From positions 62,001 to 126,000 of the forward strand of contig RAYM01000014.1 in assembly GCA_003611805.1 (NCBI GenBank): a DNA stretch of 64,000 nucleotides, given 5' to 3'. Every line of letters begins with the position of its first letter. Positions within the stretch are counted from its first letter, which is position 1. Below, piece after piece: positions 43,797 to 52,651 of this stretch. Source of the DNA: a bacterium 1xD42-87. GTDB lineage: Bacteria > Bacillota > Clostridia > Lachnospirales > Lachnospiraceae. The notes under the pieces are model-generated. The model made no database searches. It was not told where the DNA came from and worked only from the letters and a program-made list of their open reading frames with translations. The translations under genes were made by a program, and so were the position numbers.

Positions 43797-44554
43797 ATCG
43801 AACTGCGGAAGGAAAACTGAATATTCCCAATGTAACGCTGGCGGCTATGACGAGCGTGAATGTGTATGAGACGATCCGCGCTATGGAATACAGTATGCGG
43901 GGGATTGCATTTGGGGATGTGGTGCTGATTACGCACAGAAAGCCTTTGTCGCTGCCGAAAAGCATACGATATTCCCACACATCAAAACTGGATGATATTG
44001 ATAAATTTAACTACAAAATGGTGTATGAACTGGGTGAACATATCCACACGGATTTTGCGCTGATTGTGCATGCGGATGGCTTTGTGGTGAATCCCGGGAG
44101 CTGGCAGGATGCGTTTCTGGATTATGATTATATCGGTTCACCATGGCCGCTGCCGCAAAACGATTACTCTTACCGGGATGCGGAGGGACGACTTGTCCGG
44201 GTGGGCAACAGCGTGTCGATCCGCAGCAAAAGACTGATGGACTTTCCGGCGAAGGCGGGGCTTAAGTGGGAAAAAATCGAGAAGGAAGACGAGTATAACG
44301 AGGACATTTTTCTCTGCTGTAAATACCGCAATGTGATTGAGGAGGCGGGAATGCGCTTTGCACCCATAGAAGTGGCGAAGTATTTCGGGCACGAGCATAT
44401 GATACCCGAGATCATGGATGTGGAGAAGCCGTTTCTCTTCCATAAATGGCGAGGCAGGAACGCGCAGTATCCGAAATTTTCAAATCCGTGGAAAGTCAGA
44501 TGGCAGAAATGTAAGGATTTCGTGAGACCGTTTTTGTTCTGGCGGCAGAAGTGA
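43793..44554 (+). CDS. DUF5672-like putative glycosyltransferase
   Basis: A 253-residue soluble protein. NVTLAAMTSVNVYETIRAM, then FALIVHADGFVVNPGSWQDA, DYIGSPWPLPQ and GNSVSIRSKRLMDF are features I recognise from the DUF5672 family, which is found in glycosyltransferase clusters and has a GT-A-like DxD (HADG) region. It is translationally coupled to the preceding gene and followed 18 bases later by a GT17-like gene. Confidence 0.72.
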   Translation: MNRTAEGKLNIPNVTLAAMTSVNVYETIRAMEYSMRGIAFGDVVLITHRKPLSLPKSIRYSHTSKLDDIDKFNYKMVYELGEHIHTDFALIVHADGFVVNPGSWQDAFLDYDYIGSPWPLPQNDYSYRDAEGRLVRVGNSVSIRSKRLMDFPAKAGLKWEKIEKEDEYNEDIFLCCKYRNVIEEAGMRFAPIEVAKYFGHEHMIPEIMDVEKPFLFHKWRGRNAQYPKFSNPWKVRWQKCKDFVRPFLFWRQK

Positions 44555-44572
44555 GGAAGGATAAAATAGCGA

Positions 44573-45517
44573 ATGGTATTTGACTGCATTCCTTTTTTTA
44601 ATGAACTGGATATTTTGAAACTGCGCATGCAGATCATGGCGCCCTATGTGGATTTTTTTGTGATTGAGGAAGCTTCCGTCACGTTTTCGGGGGAACCGAA
44701 GCGGATGATCTTTGCGGAAAACAGGCAGCTTTTTGCGGAATATGAGGGAAAGATACGGTATGTGCCGGTGGAGAACTCTCCCATGGAGGGGGTCACCACC
44801 CACGAGCGGGACAAGTTTCAGAAGAATCAGCTGATCCGGGGGCTTTTCGACTGTAAGCCGGAAGATATTATTATTTTCAGCGACGTGGACGAGATTCCGA
44901 ATCCGAATACGCTCACGAAGCTGATGGAAAGGTTTGAATCCGGGAAGGTGTATCATCTGGCGCAGCGGATGTTTTACTGCTTTTTAAATATGGAGGAAGT
45001 GTCAGGAAATCTCTTATCCATTACCGGGGAATTTCCGGGTGTGGAGAAAAGACAGTGGCTCGGCACGAAAATCTGCAGCTTTTCGGAACTGCCAGGGGAA
45101 GGGATTGTATATTTGCGCGAGGTGTCGCCGGAAGATGAGCGCAGTGTGCGCGTTGCGGACGGCGGCTGGCATTTCGGTTATATGGGCGGTGACGGTGAAC
45201 GGGATGTGGCGAAGCGCATCGGTGTGAAGGTACAGGCGGCTGCGCATTCGGAATATAACAGCAAACGCTATTTAAACGAGGCGGTGGACAGACTGCTCTG
45301 CGGCGAGGATATTTTTGACCGGGACGCAAAGTTTGTGCGGGTAGAGATTGACGAGAGCTTTCCGGCGTATCTGCGGGCGCACAGGGAAGAGTACGATTTT
45401 TTGATTGCACCTGAAATCAGCCCGGCAGGAATCTTATGGAAAAGGATGAAACTTGCGGCAAAGCAGTGGCTGCGCAGGGCGCACGGCATGGCGGCGCGGG
45501 TTTTGCGGTCGCATTGA
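44573..45517 (+). CDS. Glycosyltransferase family 17-like
   Basis: A 314-residue protein. VFDCIPFFNELDILKLRM, FFVIEEASVTFSGEPKRM, the DVDEIPN acidic motif in IIIFSDVDEIPNPNTL and GGWHFGYMGG are those of GT17, whose characterised animal members are beta-1,4-GlcNAc transferases (GnT-III). The bacterial members lack a membrane anchor, as here. Acceptor unknown. Confidence 0.85.
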   Translation: MVFDCIPFFNELDILKLRMQIMAPYVDFFVIEEASVTFSGEPKRMIFAENRQLFAEYEGKIRYVPVENSPMEGVTTHERDKFQKNQLIRGLFDCKPEDIIIFSDVDEIPNPNTLTKLMERFESGKVYHLAQRMFYCFLNMEEVSGNLLSITGEFPGVEKRQWLGTKICSFSELPGEGIVYLREVSPEDERSVRVADGGWHFGYMGGDGERDVAKRIGVKVQAAAHSEYNSKRYLNEAVDRLLCGEDIFDRDAKFVRVEIDESFPAYLRAHREEYDFLIAPEISPAGILWKRMKLAAKQWLRRAHGMAARVLRSH

Positions 45518-45581
45518 TGCCCCGTTGCTTGTGGCGGGGTTGTTGCCCTTAGTCACAGCAGAGTTGCGAGATGGCGGTAGA

Positions 45582-46913
45582 ATGAAAAAGAAGCGGCACA
45601 TTTCCGGTGCAGAACGCTTCGGAATGGATGGGAATATGCAGAAGAACACTTACAGGTGGCTGCGGGAGGAAAGCCCGGTTCCCCGCCTGGCTTTTTATAT
45701 TGGACTGACCATAGAGCTGCTGATGGTGATTATCGACAAGAGCAATTATATCAATCCCATCGAGGGGTATCTGTTTCGGGTGACCTTTCTTCTGTTTGCG
45801 TGCAAGATCCTGCTCACCCGCTATGAAGCGCGGGAGTGGGCGGTTATTCTTGCGATGGAGGCGGTGGGCTTCATTTCCTACCGGGTGACTGGCGCCAACG
45901 ACATCATCCGTGTGGTGACTTTTGTGGCGGCATGTAAAGGCATTCCTTTAAAAGAGGCGTTAAAGTATACGTTTTATGTGACATTGGCAGGGTGTCTTGC
46001 CATTGTGGCGCTTTCCGTGACAGGAATTTACGGAGATATCAGCCTGGCGCAGGATTTTGGACATGAGTCCCTGGAAGACACGCTCTATGTCGGAGAGTTT
46101 CCGACGGTGGAAACACGTTACACGCTTGGGATGGGGCATCCGAATGCACTTTCCTGTATGTTTTTTATGCTGGCTGCGCTTGGCGTATATGTCTGGTTTG
46201 AACGGATGAAGTGGTACAGTTACCTGTTTTTGATGATCTTAAACGCGGGGGTTTATCTGTTGGCGCGCTCCAAGACCAGTATGTTGATTACGGCGGCGTA
46301 TCTTTGCGGCGCCTGTCTGCTGACTTTCGTGAAGGGCTTACGGAAGATGACAATTTTCTATGTCTGTGGCCTGCTTGTTTTTGTTCTGTGCATCGCTTTC
46401 TCCGTGGACGCGGCGGTCTGTGCCCAGCGGGTGAGGGAATCGCAGTGGAACGAGTTCTTCTATTTGAATCCCGGGGACGACGAACATATCGTGCTGCTTG
46501 CAAAGATCGACCGCCACATCAACGGCAGGATCGTTTCCCTGACGAATTCTGACAATAATGACGGCATGATACAGACGTGGTCGGCTTTCTCCTGCGAGAA
46601 TAATATGAACTATTATTTTGATATGGGCTGGGTTAAGTTATTTTACCGCTACGGCGTGATTCCGGGGATTCTGTATGTGGCGGCAAACCTGTTTCTTCTG
46701 TGGCGCCTCTGGCGCAGGAGGGATGCCTGCGGACTGGCGCTCTTCGTGATGTTTGCGGTGTACACGGTGGTGGAGGCACATCTGATCTCCGTCTATATCG
46801 GCAGGAATTATCTGCTTATTATGATGGGGTGTAGCGTGAGAAGAACTTCTAGCCACTCACAGCAGAGGCTGTTTCGTGGAGAAGTTCTAAGTCTCACGCA
46901 GGAGAATGCCTGA
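45582..46913 (+). CDS. O-antigen polymerase-like protein (Wzy), copy 1
   Basis: A 443-residue membrane protein with about ten hydrophobic segments and a large loop (around DKIDRHINGRIVSLTN) before the last helices, the topology of Wzy/WaaL polymerases. GMGHPNALSCMFFMLAA resembles the helix preceding the Wzy catalytic loop. The ATG at 45582 is chosen because upstream in-frame codons overlap the GT17 gene and lack hydrophobic content; its ribosome site is weak. The last 26 codons run into the structured element at 46834, so the protein's natural C-terminus has probably been extended or replaced. A second polymerase lies at 56574. Confidence 0.75.
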   Translation: MKKKRHISGAERFGMDGNMQKNTYRWLREESPVPRLAFYIGLTIELLMVIIDKSNYINPIEGYLFRVTFLLFACKILLTRYEAREWAVILAMEAVGFISYRVTGANDIIRVVTFVAACKGIPLKEALKYTFYVTLAGCLAIVALSVTGIYGDISLAQDFGHESLEDTLYVGEFPTVETRYTLGMGHPNALSCMFFMLAALGVYVWFERMKWYSYLFLMILNAGVYLLARSKTSMLITAAYLCGACLLTFVKGLRKMTIFYVCGLLVFVLCIAFSVDAAVCAQRVRESQWNEFFYLNPGDDEHIVLLAKIDRHINGRIVSLTNSDNNDGMIQTWSAFSCENNMNYYFDMGWVKLFYRYGVIPGILYVAANLFLLWRLWRRRDACGLALFVMFAVYTVVEAHLISVYIGRNYLLIMMGCSVRRTSSHSQQRLFRGEVLSLTQENA

Positions 46914-46928
46914 AAAGCGGCATTCTCC
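46834..46928 (+). ncRNA. Structured element, copy 2
   Basis: The outer stem GCGTGAG / CTCACGC (46834-46840, 46893-46899) and the helix AGAACTTCT / AGAAGTTCT (46842-46850, 46880-46888) enclose CCAC-CAGC-agag-GCTG-GTGG (46853-46879). A perfect 10-bp hairpin GGAGAATGCC / GGCATTCTCC (46901-46910, 46919-46928) follows. Relative to copy 1 the inner hairpin is unrelated in sequence but similar in shape, and the outer stem differs with pairing kept. A separate hairpin, GATTCCGC-ggt-GCGGAATC, lies just downstream (46941-46959). Confidence 0.55.
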
Positions 46929-47084
46929 GCACGGATTTGAGATTCCGCGGTGCGGAATCATGGCGGTCAGGGTGCGAAACGGCTGTGCCTTCTGGGGAGC
47001 GTGCAGACTGAAATTGGCGGAGATTACAGCTGCCGGTGGCAGAAACAGGAAGTATGTGGTAAAATAAGAAACAGAGGTATTCTT

Positions 47085-48497
47085 ATGAATCGTAGAATGA
47101 AACTGATTGAAAGTTACCTGCTGCTCCTCACGGATCTGTGCAGTATAACTCTTGCCTATATCATTGCCATCCTGATACGGTACGGGAAGTTTGCCAGGGT
47201 TATGGAACCGGAACTTCACTTCGCGGTATATATCGGTTTTTTGCTTTTTTGCACGATTTACAGCTTTCTGTTTGACTGGAACAGGGCGTTCCTTAAAAGA
47301 GGAGTCCTCGTTGAATTTATAGCGGTCACCAAATTCAATGTCTTTATGGAGCTGTCCGTGATGGCGCTTCTTTTCATGCTGCAGAAGGGTGCGGACGTCT
47401 CCCGTCTGGTGATGGGGTATTTTGCCATTCTCAATGTCTTTATCGTATGGCTGGTAAGGCTCGCCATGAAGAAGGCGCTGCGGGTCTGGTTCACAGCCAA
47501 ATCCAACATTGTCAAGATTATGATTATCACGAAAGACGCGGTGATGGAAAAAACGCTGTCCAAACTGAAAGCGTCCATGGACATCAATTATGAGATTGTG
47601 GCGCTCGCCTGTGTGGACAAGGACAGGAAGGGCGAGACAGTGGCAGGCGTTGAAATAAACGCGAACAGAGACAATGTGCTCTCCATGGCAAGGCAGATGC
47701 CGCTCGACGAGGTGTTTATCAGCCTGCCGGACGAGGATATGGCTTATGTGAAACATATCATCTATGACTTGGAGTCCATGGGCATGGCGTGTCACTATAA
47801 TATCGACATTATTGAAAGGCCGAGCAAGGAGGTGCGGGTTGGAAGTTTTGCCGGTTTTACGGTGGTGACTTACTCCATCAATCACTTTGACTACAGGCGC
47901 ATGGTGGTGAAACGGCTGATCGACATTGTGGGCGGGCTTGTCGGATGTTTGATAACAGTTGTTATAACCCCTTTTGTGGCGCTGGCAATAAAACTGGATT
48001 CGCCGGGACCGGTTCTTTTCGCACAGACCAGAATTGGCAAAAATGGACGGCGCTTTAAGATTTATAAATTTCGGTCCATGTACGCGGATGCGGAGGCAAG
48101 GAAAAAAGAACTGGAAAAGCAGAACGAGATGCAGGGGCTTATGTTTAAGATGGAAAATGACCCGCGCATCACGAAGGTCGGAAAATTTATCAGAAAGACA
48201 AGCATAGACGAGCTGCCGCAGTTTTTTAATATTGTAAAGGGAGACATGAGCCTGGTGGGGACCAGACCGCCGACAGAGGGAGAATTTGAGCAGTACAATT
48301 CCCACTACAGACGCAGAATCAGCATGACGCCGGGACTTACGGGGCTTTGGCAGATCAGCGGCCGAAGCGAGATCGTGGATTTTGACGAGGTCGTGAAGCT
48401 GGATCTGGAGTATATTGACAACTGGACGCTGGGACTGGATGTCAAAATTCTGTTCCAGACGGTGTGGGTGGTTCTTACGGGGAAAGGCTCGAAATAA
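47085..48497 (+). CDS. Initiating sugar transferase, long WbaP/CpsE type
   Basis: A 470-residue polyprenyl glycosylphosphotransferase. Four to five N-terminal hydrophobic segments and a CoA-binding-like domain (residues about 130-260) precede the catalytic domain with KIYKFRSMYADAE, TSIDELPQFFNIVKGDMSLV (catalytic Asp-Glu), GTRPPT and TPGLTGLWQISGRS. These enzymes usually transfer Glc-1-P or Gal-1-P to undecaprenyl phosphate. AGAGG precedes the ATG at 47085. Its presence together with the PglC-like enzyme at 4055 points to a second glycan or to two start sugars. Confidence 0.92.
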   Translation: MNRRMKLIESYLLLLTDLCSITLAYIIAILIRYGKFARVMEPELHFAVYIGFLLFCTIYSFLFDWNRAFLKRGVLVEFIAVTKFNVFMELSVMALLFMLQKGADVSRLVMGYFAILNVFIVWLVRLAMKKALRVWFTAKSNIVKIMIITKDAVMEKTLSKLKASMDINYEIVALACVDKDRKGETVAGVEINANRDNVLSMARQMPLDEVFISLPDEDMAYVKHIIYDLESMGMACHYNIDIIERPSKEVRVGSFAGFTVVTYSINHFDYRRMVVKRLIDIVGGLVGCLITVVITPFVALAIKLDSPGPVLFAQTRIGKNGRRFKIYKFRSMYADAEARKKELEKQNEMQGLMFKMENDPRITKVGKFIRKTSIDELPQFFNIVKGDMSLVGTRPPTEGEFEQYNSHYRRRISMTPGLTGLWQISGRSEIVDFDEVVKLDLEYIDNWTLGLDVKILFQTVWVVLTGKGSK

Positions 48498-49576
48498 TGG
48501 AGAGAGACAGATACAGAGTGCTGATGATCGGTCCGGACAGAAGCGTGCACGGCGGGATATCGGGCGTAGTTAACAATTATTATGAGGCGGGGCTGGACAG
48601 GCAGATTGTGCTCTGTTATATCGGCACTATGGTAGAAGGCGCAAAATGGCGAAAACTGGTACAGGCGGCAAAAGCTTACCTGCAGTTTCTTGTCAGGCTG
48701 CCGCGTTATGATATCGTGCATGTCAATATGGCGTCAGACGTCAGCTTTTACCGGAAGTCGGTGTTTATCCAAACAGCGTCTGTCTGTGGGAAAAAGATAG
48801 TGATTCATCAGCATGGCGGAAATTTCCCCGTATTTTATGAGGAGGAGTTAAGCGAGGCGGGGAGAAGGCGCGCGAGAAAAATTCTTTCCATGGGGGATGC
48901 CTTTCTTGTGCTGGGCACGGCATGGAAGGATTTTTTTGGAAAAATTATCGGACGGGAAAAAATTACGGTACTGCCGGATGCCATACAGATTCCGGAACGG
49001 CGGGAAAAGCGATACGGCGTCCATAAAATCCTGTTTCTTGGGAGGCTTTGCAGGGAAAAGGGGATCGGTGAGCTGTTGTCTGTGATGCCCGGACTGCGGG
49101 AACGATATCAGGATGTACAGCTTTTTCTGGGCGGTATCTGGGAGGACGAAGAGTTAAAAAAACGTGCGCTGGCAATGAAGGATTGTGTGACAGACCTGGG
49201 CTGGGTCAGCGGTGATATCAAGCAGAAATATTTGCGGGAGTGTGATATTTTTGTGATGCCTTCCTATTTTGAAGGGCAGTCGGTGTCGATCCTGGAGGCT
49301 ATGGCAAATGCCTGTGGGATTGCGGCGTCAGACACGGGAGGCATTCCGGATATGATTGTGGATGGAGAGACAGGGCTTTTGGCGGCTCCCCGGGATGCGG
49401 CTGCACTGGAAAAGGCGATAGGCAGACTGTTGGAGGATGAGGGGCTGTGCCGGAAACTCGGAGAGAACGCACGACATAAGGCGGAGGCGGAGTTCTCCAT
49501 GGAAAACAATATGGAGCGGCTTCTGGCGGTTTACGAGACGGTCAGAAACGGAAAGCATGGTGGAAAGATTGGATAG
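48497..49576 (+). CDS. Glycosyltransferase family 4
   Basis: A 359-residue GT-B enzyme: SVHGGISGVVNNYYEAGL at the N-terminus, KILFLGRLCREKGIGELL and the donor motif YFEGQSVSILEAMANACGI. Its ATG shares a base with the stop of the initiating transferase (TAATG), showing tight coupling, so it may add the second sugar to that lipid-linked residue. Confidence 0.88.
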   Translation: MERDRYRVLMIGPDRSVHGGISGVVNNYYEAGLDRQIVLCYIGTMVEGAKWRKLVQAAKAYLQFLVRLPRYDIVHVNMASDVSFYRKSVFIQTASVCGKKIVIHQHGGNFPVFYEEELSEAGRRRARKILSMGDAFLVLGTAWKDFFGKIIGREKITVLPDAIQIPERREKRYGVHKILFLGRLCREKGIGELLSVMPGLRERYQDVQLFLGGIWEDEELKKRALAMKDCVTDLGWVSGDIKQKYLRECDIFVMPSYFEGQSVSILEAMANACGIAASDTGGIPDMIVDGETGLLAAPRDAAALEKAIGRLLEDEGLCRKLGENARHKAEAEFSMENNMERLLAVYETVRNGKHGGKIG

Positions 49577-50561
49577 CAGAGAAACTCTGATCAGCGTGAT
49601 TGTACCTGTCCATAACGGGCAGAATTATCTGGAGAGCTGTATTCGGAGTATAGAAAACCAGACCTGTGGGAATCTCGAAGTGATCATTATAAACGATGGT
49701 TCAGTGGATGGCACGGTGGATGTGTGCGGCGCCCTGCAGGCGGCTTATGACAACGTGCATGTGATCACCTTGGATGACAGGGGCGTGTCCGCTGCACGAA
49801 ATGCCGGGCTTGACCGGGCGGCGGGAGTGTTTGTCACTTTTGTTGACGCGGATGACAGGCTGCATCCCGCCATGCTTCAGACACTCAGCGACTGTATGAC
49901 CCGGACCGGGAGCGATATTGTGGGCTGCCGTTTTTTTCAGTGGAGCGACGAGACCGAATGGGAGCAGGCGGTTCGGGCAGATGCGGCGGAGGGAAAGACA
50001 GTTACTTATAATGCGGACGGTTATCTCCGGGACTGCCTGCTGCAGGGCAACAGCCGGTGCTGGAGCAAGCTGTACCGGCGGGATGCGATAGGGGACATGC
50101 GGTTCCGGGAGGGATTGAGCATTGGCGAGGATATGCTGTTTGTATTGAAACTCCTTGCCCGTGTCCGCCGGATCACGGAGATGGATTATCAGGGCTACGG
50201 ATATTACCAGAATCCGCAGGGAGCCATTAATCGGCCTTTTACGCCGCGTTATATGGATCAGATTACCTGCTGGCGGCTTGCGCGGGAAGAGGTGCGGCGG
50301 ACGGACCAGAGTCTGGACGACCGTGTGAGCGCGCTGTATCTCATGGGAATTATGCTTACGGCAGGGAAACTTGCGGAACTTCCCGCAGCGCAGAGAAAAC
50401 GGTATGAGGATTGTGTGCTGACATGTCGCAGGGAGCTGAGGGAAATAAGAAAGGTACCCGGCGCCTGCATGAGGCTGTCTGCAGGCTATCGGCTAAAGGT
50501 GTTATTCTTCTCTCTTTTTCCGCGCGGATATATGTGCGCTTATCATTTATGGAAGAGATAG
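49557..50561 (+). CDS. Glycosyltransferase family 2
   Basis: A 334-residue GT-A enzyme with VIVPVHNGQNYLESCIRS, INDGSVDGTVDV, RGVSAARNAGLDRA and the FVDADDRLHP metal-binding motif. The start overlaps the preceding gene by 20 bases; earlier in-frame starts lie deep within that gene. The last 100 residues are helical and basic, as in capsular GT2 proteins. Confidence 0.9.
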   Translation: MVERLDSRETLISVIVPVHNGQNYLESCIRSIENQTCGNLEVIIINDGSVDGTVDVCGALQAAYDNVHVITLDDRGVSAARNAGLDRAAGVFVTFVDADDRLHPAMLQTLSDCMTRTGSDIVGCRFFQWSDETEWEQAVRADAAEGKTVTYNADGYLRDCLLQGNSRCWSKLYRRDAIGDMRFREGLSIGEDMLFVLKLLARVRRITEMDYQGYGYYQNPQGAINRPFTPRYMDQITCWRLAREEVRRTDQSLDDRVSALYLMGIMLTAGKLAELPAAQRKRYEDCVLTCRRELREIRKVPGACMRLSAGYRLKVLFFSLFPRGYMCAYHLWKR

Positions 50562-50597
50562 TGAGCGGAAACGCTCCGAAATGGAGAACAGAGTGAA

Positions 50598-51524
50598 ATG
50601 GTGATTGTCAGAGCGATGGGCGGGCTGGGGAACCAGCTGCAGCAGTACGCGTTATACAGGAAACTGGAGCACATGGGGAAGGACGCAAGGCTGGACACCT
50701 CATGGTTTTTTGACGAAGAACTGCAGGCAGGCATGGCGGCGGGGAGGAAACTGGAACTTGCCTATTTTGATTCCCTGCCGTACAGGGAGGCATCGGAGGA
50801 AGATATCCGTTCCGTGCTTGGAAGATTGTGGGAGGAGCCGGAAAGTCTGGGAGAAAAACTCAAAAGAAAAATACGTCCCCGTTCTATGCCGTCCTTTGTG
50901 GAGAGTGATATGTACCATGAAGAGATTTTTGGCATGGACAATAAATATCTGACGGGATACTGGGCGTGCGACAAATATTACGCGGATATTATGGATGTCC
51001 TGCAGTGTGATATCATTTTTCCACCTGCGGAAGACGGGGCTTTGCGAAAGAAGAACGGGGAGACTGCCCGGATGATGGAGGAAACCCAGTCTGTCAGCGT
51101 GCATATCAGGCGGGGCGATTATCTGGATGAGATTAACAGGGCGCTCTTCGGCGGGATCTGTACGGAAGCCTATTACGATCAGGCGCTCGCCTATATGAGA
51201 AAAAAACTTCCGCAGGCGAAGTTTTTTCTGTTTTCCGATGATACCGCTTATGTGAGGGAGCGCTATCAAGGTGAGGAATATCGGATTATTGACTGGAATA
51301 AGGGAAAAAACAGTTTTTACGATATGATGCTGATGAGCAGATGCAGGCATAATATATGTGCCAACAGCACATTCAGCTTCTGGGGCGCCAGATTAAATCC
51401 AAACCGGGAAAAAATAATGATACGTCCCTCGATCCATAAAAATACACAGGTCTGCATGCCGGCGCAGATGAAGGAATTATGGAGTGGCTGGACGCTGATT
51501 ACGCCGCAGGGGGGCATCGTGTGA
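50598..51524 (+). CDS. Glycosyltransferase family 11 (alpha-1,2-fucosyltransferase-like)
   Basis: A 308-residue enzyme with MGGLGNQLQQYALYRKL, the donor motif SVHIRRGDYLDEINR and ICANSTFSFWGARLN. The intact HxRRxD indicates a GDP-fucose-type donor. It is close in layout to the protein at 38272, so one arose by duplication within the locus. Confidence 0.9.
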   Translation: MVIVRAMGGLGNQLQQYALYRKLEHMGKDARLDTSWFFDEELQAGMAAGRKLELAYFDSLPYREASEEDIRSVLGRLWEEPESLGEKLKRKIRPRSMPSFVESDMYHEEIFGMDNKYLTGYWACDKYYADIMDVLQCDIIFPPAEDGALRKKNGETARMMEETQSVSVHIRRGDYLDEINRALFGGICTEAYYDQALAYMRKKLPQAKFFLFSDDTAYVRERYQGEEYRIIDWNKGKNSFYDMMLMSRCRHNICANSTFSFWGARLNPNREKIMIRPSIHKNTQVCMPAQMKELWSGWTLITPQGGIV

Positions 51525-51578
51525 GAAGCTTGTGGATTTTGAGGTTCCGCGGAAACGGAATTACGGAGGTTAGGCTGG

Positions 51579-52607
51579 ATGAAACATAACGCACTACATT
51601 TGGTCAGTGTCATTGTTCCGGTATACAACAAAAAGGAGTATCTGGAGCAGTGCATTGACAGCATTTTGACACAGACTTATAAAAGGCTGGAGCTGATACT
51701 GGTGGATGACGCTTCTTCGGATGGGAGTGGTGAAATCTGTGACAGTTATGCTGAACGTGACGACCGGGTACAGGTGATTCACCGGGAAAACGGCGGTCCG
51801 ACGGCGGCGTGTGTGGCAGGTATGGCTGCGGCGTCCGGCGGATATTATATGTTTGTGGACAGTGACGACTATGTGGAGCAGGAGATGGTTTCGGAGATGG
51901 CGGACCGCCTTAAAGGGGCGCCGGGAGAAATCGTGTGCTGCGGTTATGTGATGGAAAAGCAGCGGGGGACAGAGCGGGTCGGCAGCGGCGTGGAACCCGG
52001 TATTTACGAGGGGGACAGACTGCGGGAGCAGATTAAGGCGGCGTTGATCGGGGTGGAGAAGAAAGTGATCCCACTGTCCCGATGCATGAAGCTGTGCGAG
52101 AAATCACTCTTTGAGGGCAATGAGACTTTTTATGATTACAGTCTCCGTTTCGGAGATGACGCGAACCTGATGTATCCGGCACTGCTTGCAAGCAGCCGGG
52201 TGGTTGTTATGAAGGACGCTTTTTACTACCATTACCGCTATGTGGCGGGATCGCTGGCGCATAGCTACGACGCCGGGCTTCTGGCGGGCGTGGAGCGGCT
52301 GATGGAGATTTTGAAACGGACTGCGGAGGAGAAAAAAGCGCCGGATGCCGCGGCGGCAGTGACCCGCGAATACTGCTATATGCTTTTGTACGTGATGAAA
52401 AATGAACTGCGCGCCCCCGATCAGAGCTATCGAAAGCGCATACAGACTATTTTCGGGGAGGAGAAGATCAAAGACATGCTTCAGAATACGCCCATTTCGG
52501 TAACGGAGCGTTCCAACCAGCTTCTCTACATGGGAATGCTCTATCCCGGCGGCATGTTACTGCGGGTTCTTCGCCTCATCCTCCGCGTCTATGACAAAAA
52601 AAGGTAA
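51579..52607 (+). CDS. Glycosyltransferase family 2
   Basis: A 342-residue GT-A enzyme: VIVPVYNKKEYLEQCIDS, VDDASSDGSGEICDSYA, NGGPTAACVAGMAAA (a divergent form of the NGGxSxARN motif) and FVDSDDYVEQEM. The acceptor is unknown. A promoter-like sequence lies across its 3' end. Confidence 0.9.
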   Translation: MKHNALHLVSVIVPVYNKKEYLEQCIDSILTQTYKRLELILVDDASSDGSGEICDSYAERDDRVQVIHRENGGPTAACVAGMAAASGGYYMFVDSDDYVEQEMVSEMADRLKGAPGEIVCCGYVMEKQRGTERVGSGVEPGIYEGDRLREQIKAALIGVEKKVIPLSRCMKLCEKSLFEGNETFYDYSLRFGDDANLMYPALLASSRVVVMKDAFYYHYRYVAGSLAHSYDAGLLAGVERLMEILKRTAEEKKAPDAAAAVTREYCYMLLYVMKNELRAPDQSYRKRIQTIFGEEKIKDMLQNTPISVTERSNQLLYMGMLYPGGMLLRVLRLILRVYDKKR

Positions 52608-52619
52608 ATGTGTTATACT
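52591..52619 (+). promoter_or_regulatory. Promoter before the pyruvyltransferase-family gene
   Basis: ATGACA (52591-52596) and TATACT (52614-52619) are separated by 17 bases, with a TG extension (52611-52612) before the -10. It overlaps the 3' end of the preceding GT2 gene and lies 33 bases upstream of the next start. Confidence 0.55.
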
Positions 52620-52651
52620 CATCGAAGAAGTAATTTATGAAAGGTAACAGT

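Noticed and set aside
46887-48305. Long - strand reading frame of about 470 codons
   Set aside because: It lies opposite the WbaP-like gene, has no recognisable domain and a His/Arg-rich composition typical of the reverse complement of a coding region.
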